From Streptomyces sp. 3214.6 (GTDB lineage: Bacteria > Actinomycetota > Actinomycetes > Streptomycetales > Streptomycetaceae): a stretch of 64,000 nt of DNA. A program made the translations under genes and the position numbers. Below the pieces are notes generated by a model. The model saw only the letters and a list, made by a program, of their open reading frames with translations, ran no database searches and had not been told where the DNA came from. The stretch lies in assembly GCF_900129855.1 (NCBI RefSeq), contig NZ_LT670819.1, forward strand, positions 5,952,001 through 6,016,000. Direction: 5' to 3'. Shown piece after piece: positions 11,241-20,852 of this stretch (the stretch's first letter is position 1; each line of letters starts with the position of its first letter).

Positions 11241-11585
11241 GGGTGACCCCGTTCGGCGGGCCCGGCGACTACCGGGCGGTAACTTTCCGTTGCGGATCTT
11301 GTACGGGGTCGCGGTCCGTGACGGCAAGGAAGCGGGGCGTCGGGGGCGAGGGGTCGGAAGGTTCACCTATCAGGGGTGGCCTACGGTGCGGAAAGCCCGA
11401 CGCCATGGGGGTGGGCCGGGTGAATTCAGGGGCGCTGGGTTGACGCCTGCGGGGGTGCGGGCAGGGGCCCGAAAGGGGACGGCCGCACGTATCCTGAAGG
11501 CGCTCGGGGAGGCGCGGAACCGCCCTCCCGGGGCACCGAGACCGAGCCTGCGACCACGCAACGACCACGAAGAGAGCGGCCAGCC
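11241..11585. promoter_or_regulatory. Divergent intergenic region
   Basis: 345 bases between the Rv3235-like gene and the DUF6912-like gene. A possible -10 hexamer TATCCT (11490-11495) could serve the rightward gene. No RNA gene, repeat or recognised operator was seen. Open frames here are GC-bias artefacts without family resemblance. Confidence 0.35.
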
Positions 11586-12101
11586 ATGCGCGTCTACGTC
11601 CCCCTGACCCTCCCCGGTCTCGCCGAGGCGCACAAGACGGGTGAGCTGGGGCGCGAGCCGCTCGTCGCGTACGCCGTCACGCCCGCGCTGCGCGAGTGGT
11701 ACCTCTCGGACGACATCGAGGAGCTGGAGTACGCGGCGCTCAGCAGGGCCGCGCTCGCCTCGCTGCGCCTGCTCGCGGCGGACCCGGGTGCCCCGCGGCG
11801 GCGGGTCGTCGTGGCCGTCGACGTGCCCGACCGCGCGGCCGCCGTGGACCCCGACCGGGGTCTCGATCCGGCGGCGCTGGGCGAGGTGAGGGTGGCTGGC
11901 GTCGTGTCGCTGTCGAAGGCGGCGGCGGTGCACGTGGACGCCGCGGAGGCGGAGAGCAACGTAACGGCTGCGGCGCAGGCGCTCGCGGCGGCGGACGGCG
12001 GGGACGACGACGCGCAGTTCGTCGTGGACGGAGCCGAGGACCACGAGCTGCTGTGGTTCGCCCCGCAGGAGATCCCGAACCTGGTCGGGTCGGGGGACTG
12101 A
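11586..12101 (+). CDS. Conserved actinobacterial protein, DUF6912-like
   Basis: A 171-residue acidic, alanine-rich protein without membrane segments. It begins MRVYVPLTLPGLAEAHKTGE and ends with HELLWFAPQEIPNLV, a pattern typical of a conserved actinobacterial family of unknown function found between secA and the HAD gene. No catalytic motif is visible. ATG at 11586 follows a GAGAGCGGCC sequence. The downstream HAD gene starts 66 bases after its stop and may be co-transcribed. A function cannot be proposed from the sequence. Confidence 0.8.
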   Translation: MRVYVPLTLPGLAEAHKTGELGREPLVAYAVTPALREWYLSDDIEELEYAALSRAALASLRLLAADPGAPRRRVVVAVDVPDRAAAVDPDRGLDPAALGEVRVAGVVSLSKAAAVHVDAAEAESNVTAAAQALAAADGGDDDAQFVVDGAEDHELLWFAPQEIPNLVGSGD

Positions 12102-12167
12102 CCCGCTGTCTCCGGCCGGCTTCGTTCGGTCACTTGATTGTCAGTGGCGGCGGGTACGTTTTCCGGT

Positions 12168-12842
12168 ATGGGGATGCAGCAGGAAGCGGCGCACATCGTC
12201 TGGGACTGGAACGGGACGCTGCTCAACGACAATGACGCGATCATCGGGGCGACGAACGCGGCGTTCGCGGAGCTGGGGCTGGAGCCGCTCACATTGGAGC
12301 GCTACCGGGCGCTGTACTGCGTGCCGGTGCCGAAGTTCTACGAGCGGCTGATGGGAAGACTGCCCACCGACGCCGAGTGGGAGGCCATGGACGCGGTGTT
12401 CCACCGGTACTACGCCGAGCACCGGGTGCGGTGCGGGCTCACCGAGGGCGCGGTGGAGCTGCTCGCGGGATGGCGGTCGGCGGGGCACAGCCAGTCGCTG
12501 CTGAGCATGTACGTGCACGAGGAGCTTGTGCCGCTGGTTCGGGGGTTCGGGATCGAGCCGCACTTCATACGGGTCGACGGGCGGACGGGGCCGTCCGGGG
12601 GAAGCAAGGCCGAGCACATGGTGCGGCACCTGAAGGCGCTGGCCGGCGTCGAGGCGGCGCGCACGGTCGTGATCGGGGACGCCGCGGATGACGCGGTGGC
12701 CGCGTTGCATGTGGGGGCGCGGGCCGTGCTGTACACCGGCGGGTCGCACAGCCGGGCCAGCCTGGAGGGGGTCGGGGTGCCGGTGGTGGACACACTGGGG
12801 GAGGCGGTGGAGGTCGCGGGGGAGTTGGCTGCGGCGGCGTGA
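12168..12842 (+). CDS. HAD-superfamily hydrolase-like protein with DWN in place of DxD
   Basis: A 224-residue protein with the haloacid dehalogenase fold of the phosphoglycolate-phosphatase type. Motif I reads VWDWNGTLL: the nucleophile Asp13 is present, but the second Asp, normally the acid/base of phosphatases, is Asn15. Motif II Ser lies in SLLSMY, motif III Lys in GGSKAEHM, and motif IV is VVIGDAADDAVAA. The loss of the second Asp suggests an altered reaction or weak phosphatase activity. ATG 12168 (MGMQQEA) is preferred; an upstream GTG at 12138 would add ten residues. Confidence 0.8.
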   Translation: MGMQQEAAHIVWDWNGTLLNDNDAIIGATNAAFAELGLEPLTLERYRALYCVPVPKFYERLMGRLPTDAEWEAMDAVFHRYYAEHRVRCGLTEGAVELLAGWRSAGHSQSLLSMYVHEELVPLVRGFGIEPHFIRVDGRTGPSGGSKAEHMVRHLKALAGVEAARTVVIGDAADDAVAALHVGARAVLYTGGSHSRASLEGVGVPVVDTLGEAVEVAGELAAAA

Positions 12843-12881
12843 GCCTTGGGTGCGGCGTCCTGCGGGCGCCGCACCTGGGGG

Positions 12882-13448
12882 TCAGGTCACCGGTGCCTTT
12901 GCGCGGAGCACTGTCAGGAATTCGCGCATCCAGGCCGAGTGGTCCGGCCAGGCGCGGGAGGAGACCAGGGTGCCGTCGACCACTGCTTCGGCGTCCTGGA
13001 AGACGGCGCCGGCGGACTGCATGTCGATCTCCAGCGCCGGGTACGCCGTGACGCGGCGGCCGCGGAGGGCGTCGGCGGCCGCGGTGATCAGGGGGCCGTG
13101 GCAGATCTGGGCGACGGGTTTGTCGGCGTCGAAGAACGACTTGAGGATCTTGCGGAGTTCGGGGTCGTTGCGGAGGTACTCGGGGGCGCGGCCGCCGGGG
13201 ATCACGACGGCGACGTACTGGCCGGGGTCGACCTCGGAGAAGGCGAGGTCGGCGGGCCAGGTGTAACCGGGCTTCTCGGTGTAGGTGTCGAAGCCGGGTT
13301 CGAAGTCGTGGACGACGAACTGGAGCTTCTTGCGGGTGGGGGCGGCGATGTGGACCTCGTAGCCCTCCTCGAGCAGGCGCTGGTAGGGGTAGAGGACTTC
13401 CAGGGATTCCGCTGCGTCGCCGGTGACGATGAGGATCTTCGCGGTCAT
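12882..13448 (-). CDS. DJ-1/PfpI family protein
   Basis: A 188-residue DJ-1/PfpI superfamily protein. The nucleophile elbow AQICHGP places Cys116 followed by His117, and the acidic partner is in the VVIPGGRAPEYLR strand-loop region. Relatives act as glyoxalases, deglycases, chaperones or intracellular proteases; which applies here is not clear from sequence. The ATG at 13448 has AGAGGAAC about ten bases upstream. Transcribed leftward from the long divergent region shared with the glutamate dehydrogenase gene, and convergent with the HAD gene. Confidence 0.85.
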   Translation of the reverse strand: MTAKILIVTGDAAESLEVLYPYQRLLEEGYEVHIAAPTRKKLQFVVHDFEPGFDTYTEKPGYTWPADLAFSEVDPGQYVAVVIPGGRAPEYLRNDPELRKILKSFFDADKPVAQICHGPLITAAADALRGRRVTAYPALEIDMQSAGAVFQDAEAVVDGTLVSSRAWPDHSAWMREFLTVLRAKAPVT

Positions 13449-14003
13449 GGTGGGCGGTTCCTCTCGAGCGGGCGGTGTCATGGGCAAGGTGCCTCTTGGG
13501 GGTGGGTTTGCCAAGAGGGGGTGCGTTCGGGCGTTTCTTCCCAGCCGCCTCTTTCATGGTGTTCCGTGTTCCGGTGCTGTGCAGAACGTCAAACTTCTGG
13601 TCGTTGTTTTGTACACATACGGCTCATGACGGGGGCCCCGTGAGGAGCGATAGCCTTGGTGGCGTGATCAGCGCGATAGCTCGCGGGGGTGTGGTAACCC
13701 CTGCCCTGCGCCCGGTGTGTGCGGACCATCTCCGCGACCGGGCGGTGGACGCTGGTCGGCGCGGGCGGGACGGGGCCGCATGGGGCCCCTGGACGCCGTA
13801 CACCCCCTGGGAGCAGACGCAGCAGAGAGCAGCGTCACACGCCGGGGACGTGTCGAACATGGCCGATATCCCCCCGCTCATCTCGCCTTGCGGCATAGCG
13901 TCGAAGCAGCCCGGAGACCCCGGGTCGTGGCGTCGAGCCGCAGGGGAAGAGACCGTACTTCCTTCTACGTCACGCAACGGCGCGCGACAGGAGCCAGAGG
14001 ACA
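13449..14003. promoter_or_regulatory. 555-base divergent region upstream of glutamate dehydrogenase
   Basis: A long gap between the PfpI gene and gdhB. The first 170 bases are less GC-rich, including TTGTTTTGTACACATACGG, and probably hold promoters. The rest, up to the AGAGGACA ribosome site of gdhB, is GC-rich with short inverted repeats (for example GGGG-tgtggtaa-CCCC near 13690). It may be a long transcribed leader. No riboswitch class was recognised. Confidence 0.4.
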
Positions 14004-17000
14004 ATGCAGACCAAGCTGGACGAAGCCAAGGCCGAGCTGCTCGAGAGGGCGGCGCGGGTCGCTGAGAACAGCCCGGTCGGGGGGAACCTACCGACTGGGA
14101 CGACGAGCGAGGGCACTCCGGGGACCCCGGACCACGCGGCCCTCCTCGCGTTCCTCCAGCGGTACTACCTGCACACCGCCCCGGAGGACCTCGGCGACCG
14201 TGACCCGGTCGACGTCTTCGGAGCCGCACTCTCGCACTACCGGCTGGCCGAGAGCCGGCCGCAGGGGACGGCCAACGTAAGGGTCCACACCCCTACGGTC
14301 GAGGAGAACGGGTGGACGTGCAGTCACTCCGTGGTGGAGGTCGTCACCGACGACATGCCGTTCCTCGTCGACTCCGTCACCAATGAGCTGAGCCGGCAGG
14401 GACGGGGGATCCACCTCGTCATCCATCCGCAGATCGCGGTGCGGCGGGATGTGACCGGCAGGCTCATCGAGGTGCTCGGCGCGCCGCCCGCCGGGGACCT
14501 GCCGCACGACGCGCACGTCGAGTCCTGGATCCACGTGGAGATCGACCGGGAGACCGACCGCGCCGACCTGAAGCAGATCACCGCCGATCTGCTGCGGGTC
14601 CTGTCCGACGTCCGGGAGGCCGTCGAGGACTGGGAGAAGATGCGGGACACCGCGCTGCGGGTCGCCGACGAGCTCCCCGAGGAGCCCGTTCCCGGCGATC
14701 TGGCGCGGCCCGACGTCGACGAGGCCCGTGAGCTGCTGCGCTGGCTGGCCGCCGACCACTTCACCTTCCTCGGCTACCGGGAGTACCAGCTGCGCGAGGA
14801 CGACACCCTCGCCGCCGTGCCGGGCACCGGTCTCGGCATCCTGCGCTCCGACCCGCACCACTCCGGCGACGAGAGCCACCCGGTCAGCCCGTCCTTCGAG
14901 CGGCTGTCCGCCGACGCCCGCGCCAAGGCGCGCGAGCACAAGCTGCTGGTGCTGACCAAGGCGAACAGCCGGGCCACCGTGCACCGGCCCTCCTACCTCG
15001 ACTACGTCGGCGTGAAGAAGTTCGACGCGGACGGCAACGTCGTCGGTGAGCGGCGTTTCCTCGGGCTGTTCTCCTCCGCCGCCTACACCGAGTCCGTGGC
15101 GCGGGTGCCCGTCGTGCGGCGCAAGGTCGAGGCCGTGCTGAAGGGCGCCGGGTTCTCGCCGAACAGCCACGACGGGCGCGACCTGGTCCAGATCATGGAG
15201 ACCTACCCGCGCGACGAGCTGTTCCAGACGCCGGTGGACGAACTGCGGTCCATCGTCACCAGCGTGCTGTATCTGCAGGAGCGGCGGCGGCTGCGGCTCT
15301 ACCTGCGGCAGGACGAGTACGGGCGCTACTACTCCGCGCTGGTCTACCTGCCCCGCGACCGCTACACCACCGGCGTGCGGCTGCGGATCATCGACATCCT
15401 CAAGGAGGAGCTGGGCGGGACGAGCGTCGACTTCACCGCCTGGAACACCGAGTCGATCCTGTCCCGGCTGCACTTCGTCGTCCGGGTCCCGCAGGGCACC
15501 GAGCTGCCCGAGCTGTCCGACGCCGACAAGGACCGTATCGAGGCGCGGCTGGTGGAGGCGGCGCGGTCCTGGGCGGACGCGTTCGGCGAGGCGATGAACG
15601 CCGAGTGCGGGGAGGAGCGGGCCGCGGAGCTGCTGCGGCGCTACAACAACGCCTTCCCCGAGGGCTACAAGGCCGACCACACGCCGCGCGCCGCGGTCGC
15701 CGACCTGGTCCATCTGGAACAGCTCACCGAGGAGCGGGACTTCTCGCTCAGCCTGTACGAGCCGGTGGGCGCCGGACCGGACGAGCGCCGCTTCAAGATC
15801 TACCGCAAGGGTGAGGCGATCTCCCTGTCGGCGGTGCTGCCGGTGCTCAGCCGGCTCGGCGTCGAGGTGATCGACGAGCGGCCCTACGAGCTGCGCTGCA
15901 CGGACCGCAGCAACGCCTGGATCTACGACTTCGGTCTGCGCATCCCCAAGTCGCTGGCCGGTCCCGGCGGTGACTTCCTCGGCGACGACGGGCGCGAGCG
16001 GTTCCAGGAGGCGTTCTCGGCGACCTGGACCGGCAAGGCGGAGAACGACGGGTTCAACGCGCTGGTGCTGGGCGCCGGGCTGAACTGGCGGCAGGCGATG
16101 GTGCTGCGCGCGTACGCCAAGTACCTGCGTCAGGCCGGGTCCACGTTCAGCCAGGACTACATGGAGGACACCCTCCGGACCAATGTCCACACCACCCGGC
16201 TGCTGGTGTCGTTGTTCGAGGCGCGGATGTCGCCCGACCGGCAGCGCGCCGGGCTCGAGATCGTCGACGCCCTGCTGGAGGAGCTCGACGCCGCGCTCGA
16301 CCAGGTGGCCTCGCTCGACGAGGACCGCATCCTGCGGTCCTTCCTCACCGTCATCAAGGCGACGCTGCGCACGAACTTCTTCCAGGAGCGCGCGGGCGGC
16401 CGCCCGCACGACTACGTGTCGATGAAGTTCGACCCGCAGGCCATCCCGGACCTGCCCGCGCCGCGGCCCGCGTTCGAGATCTGGGTGTACTCGCCGCAGG
16501 TGGAGGGCGTACACCTGCGGTTCGGGAAGGTCGCGCGCGGCGGCTTGCGCTGGTCGGACCGGCGGGAGGACTTCCGCACCGAGGTCCTCGGCCTGGTCAA
16601 GGCGCAGATGGTGAAGAACACCGTCATCGTGCCGGTCGGCGCCAAGGGCGGCTTCGTCGCCAAGCAGCTGCCCGACCCGGGCGTCGACCGTGACGCGTGG
16701 CTCGCCGAGGGCATCGCCAGCTACAAGACGTTCATCTCGGCGCTGCTCGACATCACCGACAACATGGTCGGCGGGGAGGTCGTGCCGCCGGCCGACGTCG
16801 TCCGGCACGACGAGGACGACACCTACCTGGTGGTCGCCGCCGACAAGGGCACGGCGACGTTCTCCGACATCGCCAACGAGGTCGCCGAGTCGTACAACTT
16901 CTGGCTCGGGGACGCCTTCGCCTCCGGCGGCTCGGCCGGCTACGACCACAAGGGCATGGGCATCACCGCCCGCGGCGCCTGGGAGTCCGTGAAGCGGCAC

Positions 17001-18947
17001 TTCCGGGAGCTGGGCGTGAACACGCAGGCCGAGGACTTCACGGTCGTCGGCATCGGTGACATGTCCGGCGACGTGTTCGGCAACGGCATGCTGCTGTCCG
17101 AGCACATCCGTCTGGTCGCCGCGTTCGACCACCGGCACATCTTCATCGACCCGAACCCGGTCGCGGCGACCTCCTACGCCGAGCGCCGCCGCCTGTTCGA
17201 GCTGCCCCGCTCCAGCTGGGCCGACTACGACACCGGCCTGCTGTCGGCCGGCGGCGGGGTCTTCCCGCGGACGGCGAAGGCGATCCCGGTGAACGGGCAC
17301 ATCCGGGAGGCCCTCGGCATCGAGGCGGGCGTCACCAAGCTGACCCCGGCCGACCTGATGAAGGCGATCCTGCGGGCGCCGGTGGACCTGCTGTGGAACG
17401 GCGGCATCGGCACGTACGTGAAGTCCTCCACGGAGTCGAACGCGGACGTCGGCGACAAGGCCAACGACCCGATCCGGGTGGACGGCGCCGACCTGCGCGT
17501 CAAGGTCGTCGGCGAGGGCGGCAACCTGGGACTGACTCAGCTCGGCCGGATCGAGTTTGCCCGCGGCGGCGGCAGGATCAACACCGACGCCATCGACAAC
17601 AGCGCGGGCGTGGACACCTCCGACCACGAGGTGAACATCAAGATCCTGCTCAACGGCCTGGTCGCCGAGGGCGACATGACCGTCAAGCAGCGCAACAAGC
17701 TGCTCGCGGAGATGACCGACGAGGTCGGCGCTCTCGTCCTGCGCAACAACTACGCGCAGAACACGGCGATCGCCAACGCCCTGGCCCAGTCCAAGGACAT
17801 GCTCCACGCCCAGCAGCGCTTCATGCGCCACCTGGTCAGGGAGAAGCACCTGGACCGGGCGCTGGAGTTCCTGCCCACGGACCGGCAGATCCGCGAGCGC
17901 CTCGGCGCCGGGCAGGGGCTGACCAGCCCGGAGACGGCCGTCCTGCTGGCGTACACGAAGATCACGGTGTCGGACGAGCTGCTGCACACCTCGCTGCCCG
18001 AGGACCCCTACCTGCGCACGCTGCTGCACGCGTACTTCCCGACGGCGCTGCGTGAGCGGTTCCCCGAGGGCATCGACAGCCACCCGCTGCGCCGCGAGAT
18101 CGCCACGACCGTCCTGGTCAACGACACGGTCAACACGGGCGGTACGACGTATCTGCACCGGCTGCGCGAGGAGACCGGCGCGTCGCTGGAGGAGATCGTG
18201 CGGGCCCAGACCGCGGCCCGGGCGATCTTTTGCTCGGCGCCGGTGTGGGACGCGGTGGAGGCCCTCGACAACCAGGTCGAGGCGGCCGTGCAGACGCGGA
18301 TCCGGCTGCACTCGCGGCGGCTCGTCGAGCGCGGCACGCGCTGGCTGCTGAACAACCGGCCGCAGCCGCTCCAGCTCGCCGAGACCGTCGACTTCTTCGC
18401 CGAGCGCGTCGAGCAGGTGTGGGCGCAGCTGACGAAGCTGCTGCGCGGCGCGGACCTGGAGTGGTGGCAGAAGATCTACGACGAGCTGACCGACGCGGGC
18501 GTCCCTGCCGAGCTGGCCACCCGGGTGGCCGGGTTCTCGTCGGCGTTCCCGGCGCTGGACATCGTCTCGGTGGCCGACCGCATGGGCAAGGACCCGCTGG
18601 ACGTCGCCGAGGTCTCCTACGACCTCGCCGACCGTCTGCGCATCACCCAGCTCATGGACCGCATCATCGAGCTGCCGCGCGCCGACCGCTGGCAGTCCAT
18701 GGCCCGTGCCTCCATCCGCGAGGACCTGTACGCGGCCCATGCGGCGCTGACCGCGGACGTCCTGGCCGTCGGCAACGGCACCTCGACGCCCGAGCAGCGG
18801 TTCAAGGCGTGGGAGGAGAAGAACGCGGCGATCCTGGGTCGGGCGCGCACCACGCTGGAGGAGATCCAGAGCTCGGAGACGTTCGACCTGGCCAACCTGT
18901 CGGTGGCCATGCGGACGATGCGCACCCTGCTGCGGACGCACTCGTAG
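14004..18947 (+). CDS. gdhB: NAD-specific glutamate dehydrogenase, 180-kDa type
   Basis: A 1647-residue enzyme of the very large GDH_180 class, which converts glutamate to 2-oxoglutarate and ammonia with NAD. The N-terminal half holds ACT-like regulatory regions (for example DDMPFLVDSVTNELSRQG). The catalytic domain lies about residues 780-1250 with the glutamate-site motif KVARGGLRWSDRREDFRTE and lysine-rich KNTVIVPVGAKGGFV, followed by a Rossmann NAD domain (GIGDMSGDVFGNGML). The C-terminal helical region is typical of the class. Streptomyces enzymes of this kind are reported to be allosterically controlled by amino acids. Full length, monocistronic, with AGAGGAC upstream of ATG 14004 and a strong bidirectional terminator downstream. 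Confidence 0.95.
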   Translation: MQTKLDEAKAELLERAARVAENSPVGGNLPTGTTSEGTPGTPDHAALLAFLQRYYLHTAPEDLGDRDPVDVFGAALSHYRLAESRPQGTANVRVHTPTVEENGWTCSHSVVEVVTDDMPFLVDSVTNELSRQGRGIHLVIHPQIAVRRDVTGRLIEVLGAPPAGDLPHDAHVESWIHVEIDRETDRADLKQITADLLRVLSDVREAVEDWEKMRDTALRVADELPEEPVPGDLARPDVDEARELLRWLAADHFTFLGYREYQLREDDTLAAVPGTGLGILRSDPHHSGDESHPVSPSFERLSADARAKAREHKLLVLTKANSRATVHRPSYLDYVGVKKFDADGNVVGERRFLGLFSSAAYTESVARVPVVRRKVEAVLKGAGFSPNSHDGRDLVQIMETYPRDELFQTPVDELRSIVTSVLYLQERRRLRLYLRQDEYGRYYSALVYLPRDRYTTGVRLRIIDILKEELGGTSVDFTAWNTESILSRLHFVVRVPQGTELPELSDADKDRIEARLVEAARSWADAFGEAMNAECGEERAAELLRRYNNAFPEGYKADHTPRAAVADLVHLEQLTEERDFSLSLYEPVGAGPDERRFKIYRKGEAISLSAVLPVLSRLGVEVIDERPYELRCTDRSNAWIYDFGLRIPKSLAGPGGDFLGDDGRERFQEAFSATWTGKAENDGFNALVLGAGLNWRQAMVLRAYAKYLRQAGSTFSQDYMEDTLRTNVHTTRLLVSLFEARMSPDRQRAGLEIVDALLEELDAALDQVASLDEDRILRSFLTVIKATLRTNFFQERAGGRPHDYVSMKFDPQAIPDLPAPRPAFEIWVYSPQVEGVHLRFGKVARGGLRWSDRREDFRTEVLGLVKAQMVKNTVIVPVGAKGGFVAKQLPDPGVDRDAWLAEGIASYKTFISALLDITDNMVGGEVVPPADVVRHDEDDTYLVVAADKGTATFSDIANEVAESYNFWLGDAFASGGSAGYDHKGMGITARGAWESVKRHFRELGVNTQAEDFTVVGIGDMSGDVFGNGMLLSEHIRLVAAFDHRHIFIDPNPVAATSYAERRRLFELPRSSWADYDTGLLSAGGGVFPRTAKAIPVNGHIREALGIEAGVTKLTPADLMKAILRAPVDLLWNGGIGTYVKSSTESNADVGDKANDPIRVDGADLRVKVVGEGGNLGLTQLGRIEFARGGGRINTDAIDNSAGVDTSDHEVNIKILLNGLVAEGDMTVKQRNKLLAEMTDEVGALVLRNNYAQNTAIANALAQSKDMLHAQQRFMRHLVREKHLDRALEFLPTDRQIRERLGAGQGLTSPETAVLLAYTKITVSDELLHTSLPEDPYLRTLLHAYFPTALRERFPEGIDSHPLRREIATTVLVNDTVNTGGTTYLHRLREETGASLEEIVRAQTAARAIFCSAPVWDAVEALDNQVEAAVQTRIRLHSRRLVERGTRWLLNNRPQPLQLAETVDFFAERVEQVWAQLTKLLRGADLEWWQKIYDELTDAGVPAELATRVAGFSSAFPALDIVSVADRMGKDPLDVAEVSYDLADRLRITQLMDRIIELPRADRWQSMARASIREDLYAAHAALTADVLAVGNGTSTPEQRFKAWEEKNAAILGRARTTLEEIQSSETFDLANLSVAMRTMRTLLRTHS

Positions 18948-18966
18948 GCGATACGCACACGGATGA

Positions 18967-19008
18967 GAGAAGGGCGCTCCCCCAAGCCATCGGGGGAGCG
19001 CCCTTCTC
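18967..19008. terminator. Bidirectional terminator between gdhB and tagH-like gene
   Basis: A perfect 17-base inverted repeat (18967-18983 with 18992-19008; arm GAGAAGGGCGCTCCCCC) with an 8-base loop. It lies between convergent genes and can stop transcription from both sides. Confidence 0.9.
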
Positions 19009-19044
19009 GTGTGCCGACCGTGCCGAACGCCTCGACCGTACGGG

Positions 19045-19884
19045 TTACTTCTTCTTGCCCGAGGTGAACTCCTCGTAGGCGGCCAGGACCTCTTCCGTGG
19101 GGCCGTCCATGCGCAGTTCGCCGCGCTCGAGCCACAGCACGCGGTCGCAGGTGGTGCGGATCGCGGCGTTGCTGTGGCTGACCAGGAAGACGGTGCCGGC
19201 GTGCTGGCGCATCTCCTGGATGCGGGCCGCCGAACGCGCCTGGAACCGGGCGTCACCGGTCGACAGCGCCTCGTCGATCAGCAGCACGTCGTGGTCCTTG
19301 GCGGCGGCGATGGAGAAGCGCAGCCGCGAGCCCATGCCGGAGGAGTAGGTGCGCATGGGCAGGGAGATGAAGTCGCCCTTCTCGTTGATGCCGGAGAAGT
19401 CGACGATCTCCTGGTAGCGCTCCTTGATCTGCTCCGGCGTCATGCCCATGGCCAGGCCGCCGAGGTAGACGTTGCGCTCGCCGGTCAGGTCGCCCATCAG
19501 GGCCGCGTTGACGCCGAGGAGGGAGGGCTGGCCGTCGGTGTAGATCTTGCCGTTCTCCACCGGCTGCAGGCCCGCGATGCCCTTGAGCAGGGTCGACTTG
19601 CCGGAGCCGTTGGTGCCGATCAGGCCGACCGCCTCGCCCTTGTAGGCGACGAAGGAGACCTTCTTGACGGCGTGCACGATCCGCATGCCTGAGGCCTTCG
19701 CGGCCTGCTTGGGGCGCATGATGCGGTTGAGGGCGGCGGTGGCGCTGCCCCGGCCGCTGCCGGTTCCGTTGATCCGGTAGACGATGTCGACGCTGTCGGC
19801 GATGACGGTGGGGGCCCGCTCGTCGACGGGCTCGGCGGGTGCGGTGCGCGTTGCGTTGCCTGCGTTGTCTGCGATGTCAGCCAC
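19045..19884 (-). CDS. tagH: Cell-wall polymer ABC exporter, ATP-binding subunit (TagH type)
   Basis: A 279-residue ATPase of an O-antigen/teichoic-acid type exporter. It shows Walker A GTNGSGKST, the degenerate signature YSSGMGSRLRFS typical of TagH/RfbE proteins, and Walker B DVLLIDEALSTGD. The 15-residue switch FQARSAARIQEM and the H-loop FLVSHSN are intact. GTG 19884 is chosen: GAGGAGA lies nine bases upstream, and this start overlaps the stop of the permease gene by eight bases, which indicates translational coupling. With TagG it should carry lipid-linked polymer across the membrane. It has no long C-terminal carbohydrate-binding domain. Confidence 0.9.
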   Translation of the reverse strand: MADIADNAGNATRTAPAEPVDERAPTVIADSVDIVYRINGTGSGRGSATAALNRIMRPKQAAKASGMRIVHAVKKVSFVAYKGEAVGLIGTNGSGKSTLLKGIAGLQPVENGKIYTDGQPSLLGVNAALMGDLTGERNVYLGGLAMGMTPEQIKERYQEIVDFSGINEKGDFISLPMRTYSSGMGSRLRFSIAAAKDHDVLLIDEALSTGDARFQARSAARIQEMRQHAGTVFLVSHSNAAIRTTCDRVLWLERGELRMDGPTEEVLAAYEEFTSGKKK

Positions 19885-20809
19885 GGCCGTACGTCTCCTC
19901 AGCCTTCCAGAAGTAGATGAAGCCACAGACGCCGGCGAGCACCGCCCAGCCGGTCGCGATCAGCCACACGTGGGGCGGCAGCTGGCTGGCGTGGAAGCTG
20001 TCGATCAGCGCGAAGCGCATCAGGTCGATGTAGACGGCGGCGGGGTTGGCCCTCAGCAGGTCGCCGACCCAGGTGGGCATGCCGTGGTGCTTTTCGATCA
20101 GGTTGTCGATGCTCCACATGACGCCCGAGATGTACATCCAGGTGCGCAGGACGAACGGCATCAGCTGGGCGATGTCCGGCGTCTTCGCGCCGGCCCGCGC
20201 CATGATCATCGAGACACCGGCATTGAAGACGAACTGGAGCGTCAGCGCCGGGATGACGAGCACCCAGGACAGGGCCGGCGGCACGCCCACCGCGAACAGG
20301 ATGATCACCAGGGCGGCCATCGAGAACAGCAGCTGCTGGAGCTGCTGGAGACAGAACGAGAGCGGCAGCGCGGCCCGGGGGAAGTGCAGGGCCCGTACCA
20401 GGCCGATGCTGCCGGAGATGGCGCGGGTGCCCGTCATGATCGAGCTCTGGGTGAACGTGAACACGAACACGCCCGTGACCAGGAACGGGATGAAGTCAGC
20501 CACGTTCTTCTTGGTCTCCAGCAGGACACCGAAGATGAAGTAGTACACCGCCGCGTTCAGCAGCGGGGTCATCACCTGCCAGACCTGGCCCAGCTTCGCC
20601 TGGCTGTACTGGGCGGTGAGCTTGGCGGTGGCGAACGCGGTGATGAAGTGGCGGCGCGCCCAGAGCTGGCGGATGTACTCCGGCAGGGGAGGGCGGGCGC
20701 CGCTGACCGCCAGGCCGTGCCGCTCGGCCAGGGCTGCGAGCTCGCCGGGACCGTAGGCCGGTGTCTGGGGCGGTGTGTGGAGGACCTGACTCACATCCGC
20801 TGCTTTCAC
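19877..20809 (-). CDS. tagG: Cell-wall polymer ABC exporter, permease subunit (TagG type)
   Basis: A 310-residue ABC-2 type permease with about six membrane segments and a cytoplasmic N-terminal stretch. Typical motifs are YIRQLWARRHFITAF, QAKLGQVWQVMTPLLNAAVY and LFYISGVMWS-like sequence (RTWMYISGVMWSIDN). It forms the channel for the adjacent TagH-like ATPase. The start is uncertain: GTG 20809 (MKAADVSQV) or GTG 20794 (VSQVLH), neither with a strong ribosome site. The upstream region carries two 14-base direct repeats and then the divergent TetR gene. Confidence 0.88.
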   Translation of the reverse strand: MKAADVSQVLHTPPQTPAYGPGELAALAERHGLAVSGARPPLPEYIRQLWARRHFITAFATAKLTAQYSQAKLGQVWQVMTPLLNAAVYYFIFGVLLETKKNVADFIPFLVTGVFVFTFTQSSIMTGTRAISGSIGLVRALHFPRAALPLSFCLQQLQQLLFSMAALVIILFAVGVPPALSWVLVIPALTLQFVFNAGVSMIMARAGAKTPDIAQLMPFVLRTWMYISGVMWSIDNLIEKHHGMPTWVGDLLRANPAAVYIDLMRFALIDSFHASQLPPHVWLIATGWAVLAGVCGFIYFWKAEETYGRG

Positions 20810-20852
20810 TCGGGGGAGGGGGGTTGCGGGCGCCGTTTCCTTAAGTCGTCCG

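Noticed and set aside
14088..19256. Very long open frame antisense to the glutamate dehydrogenase gene, and a similar one antisense to secA (7537-10539)
   Set aside because: High-GC coding DNA leaves stop-free frames on the opposite strand. The translated sequences are Arg/Leu/Val-rich with no family resemblance.
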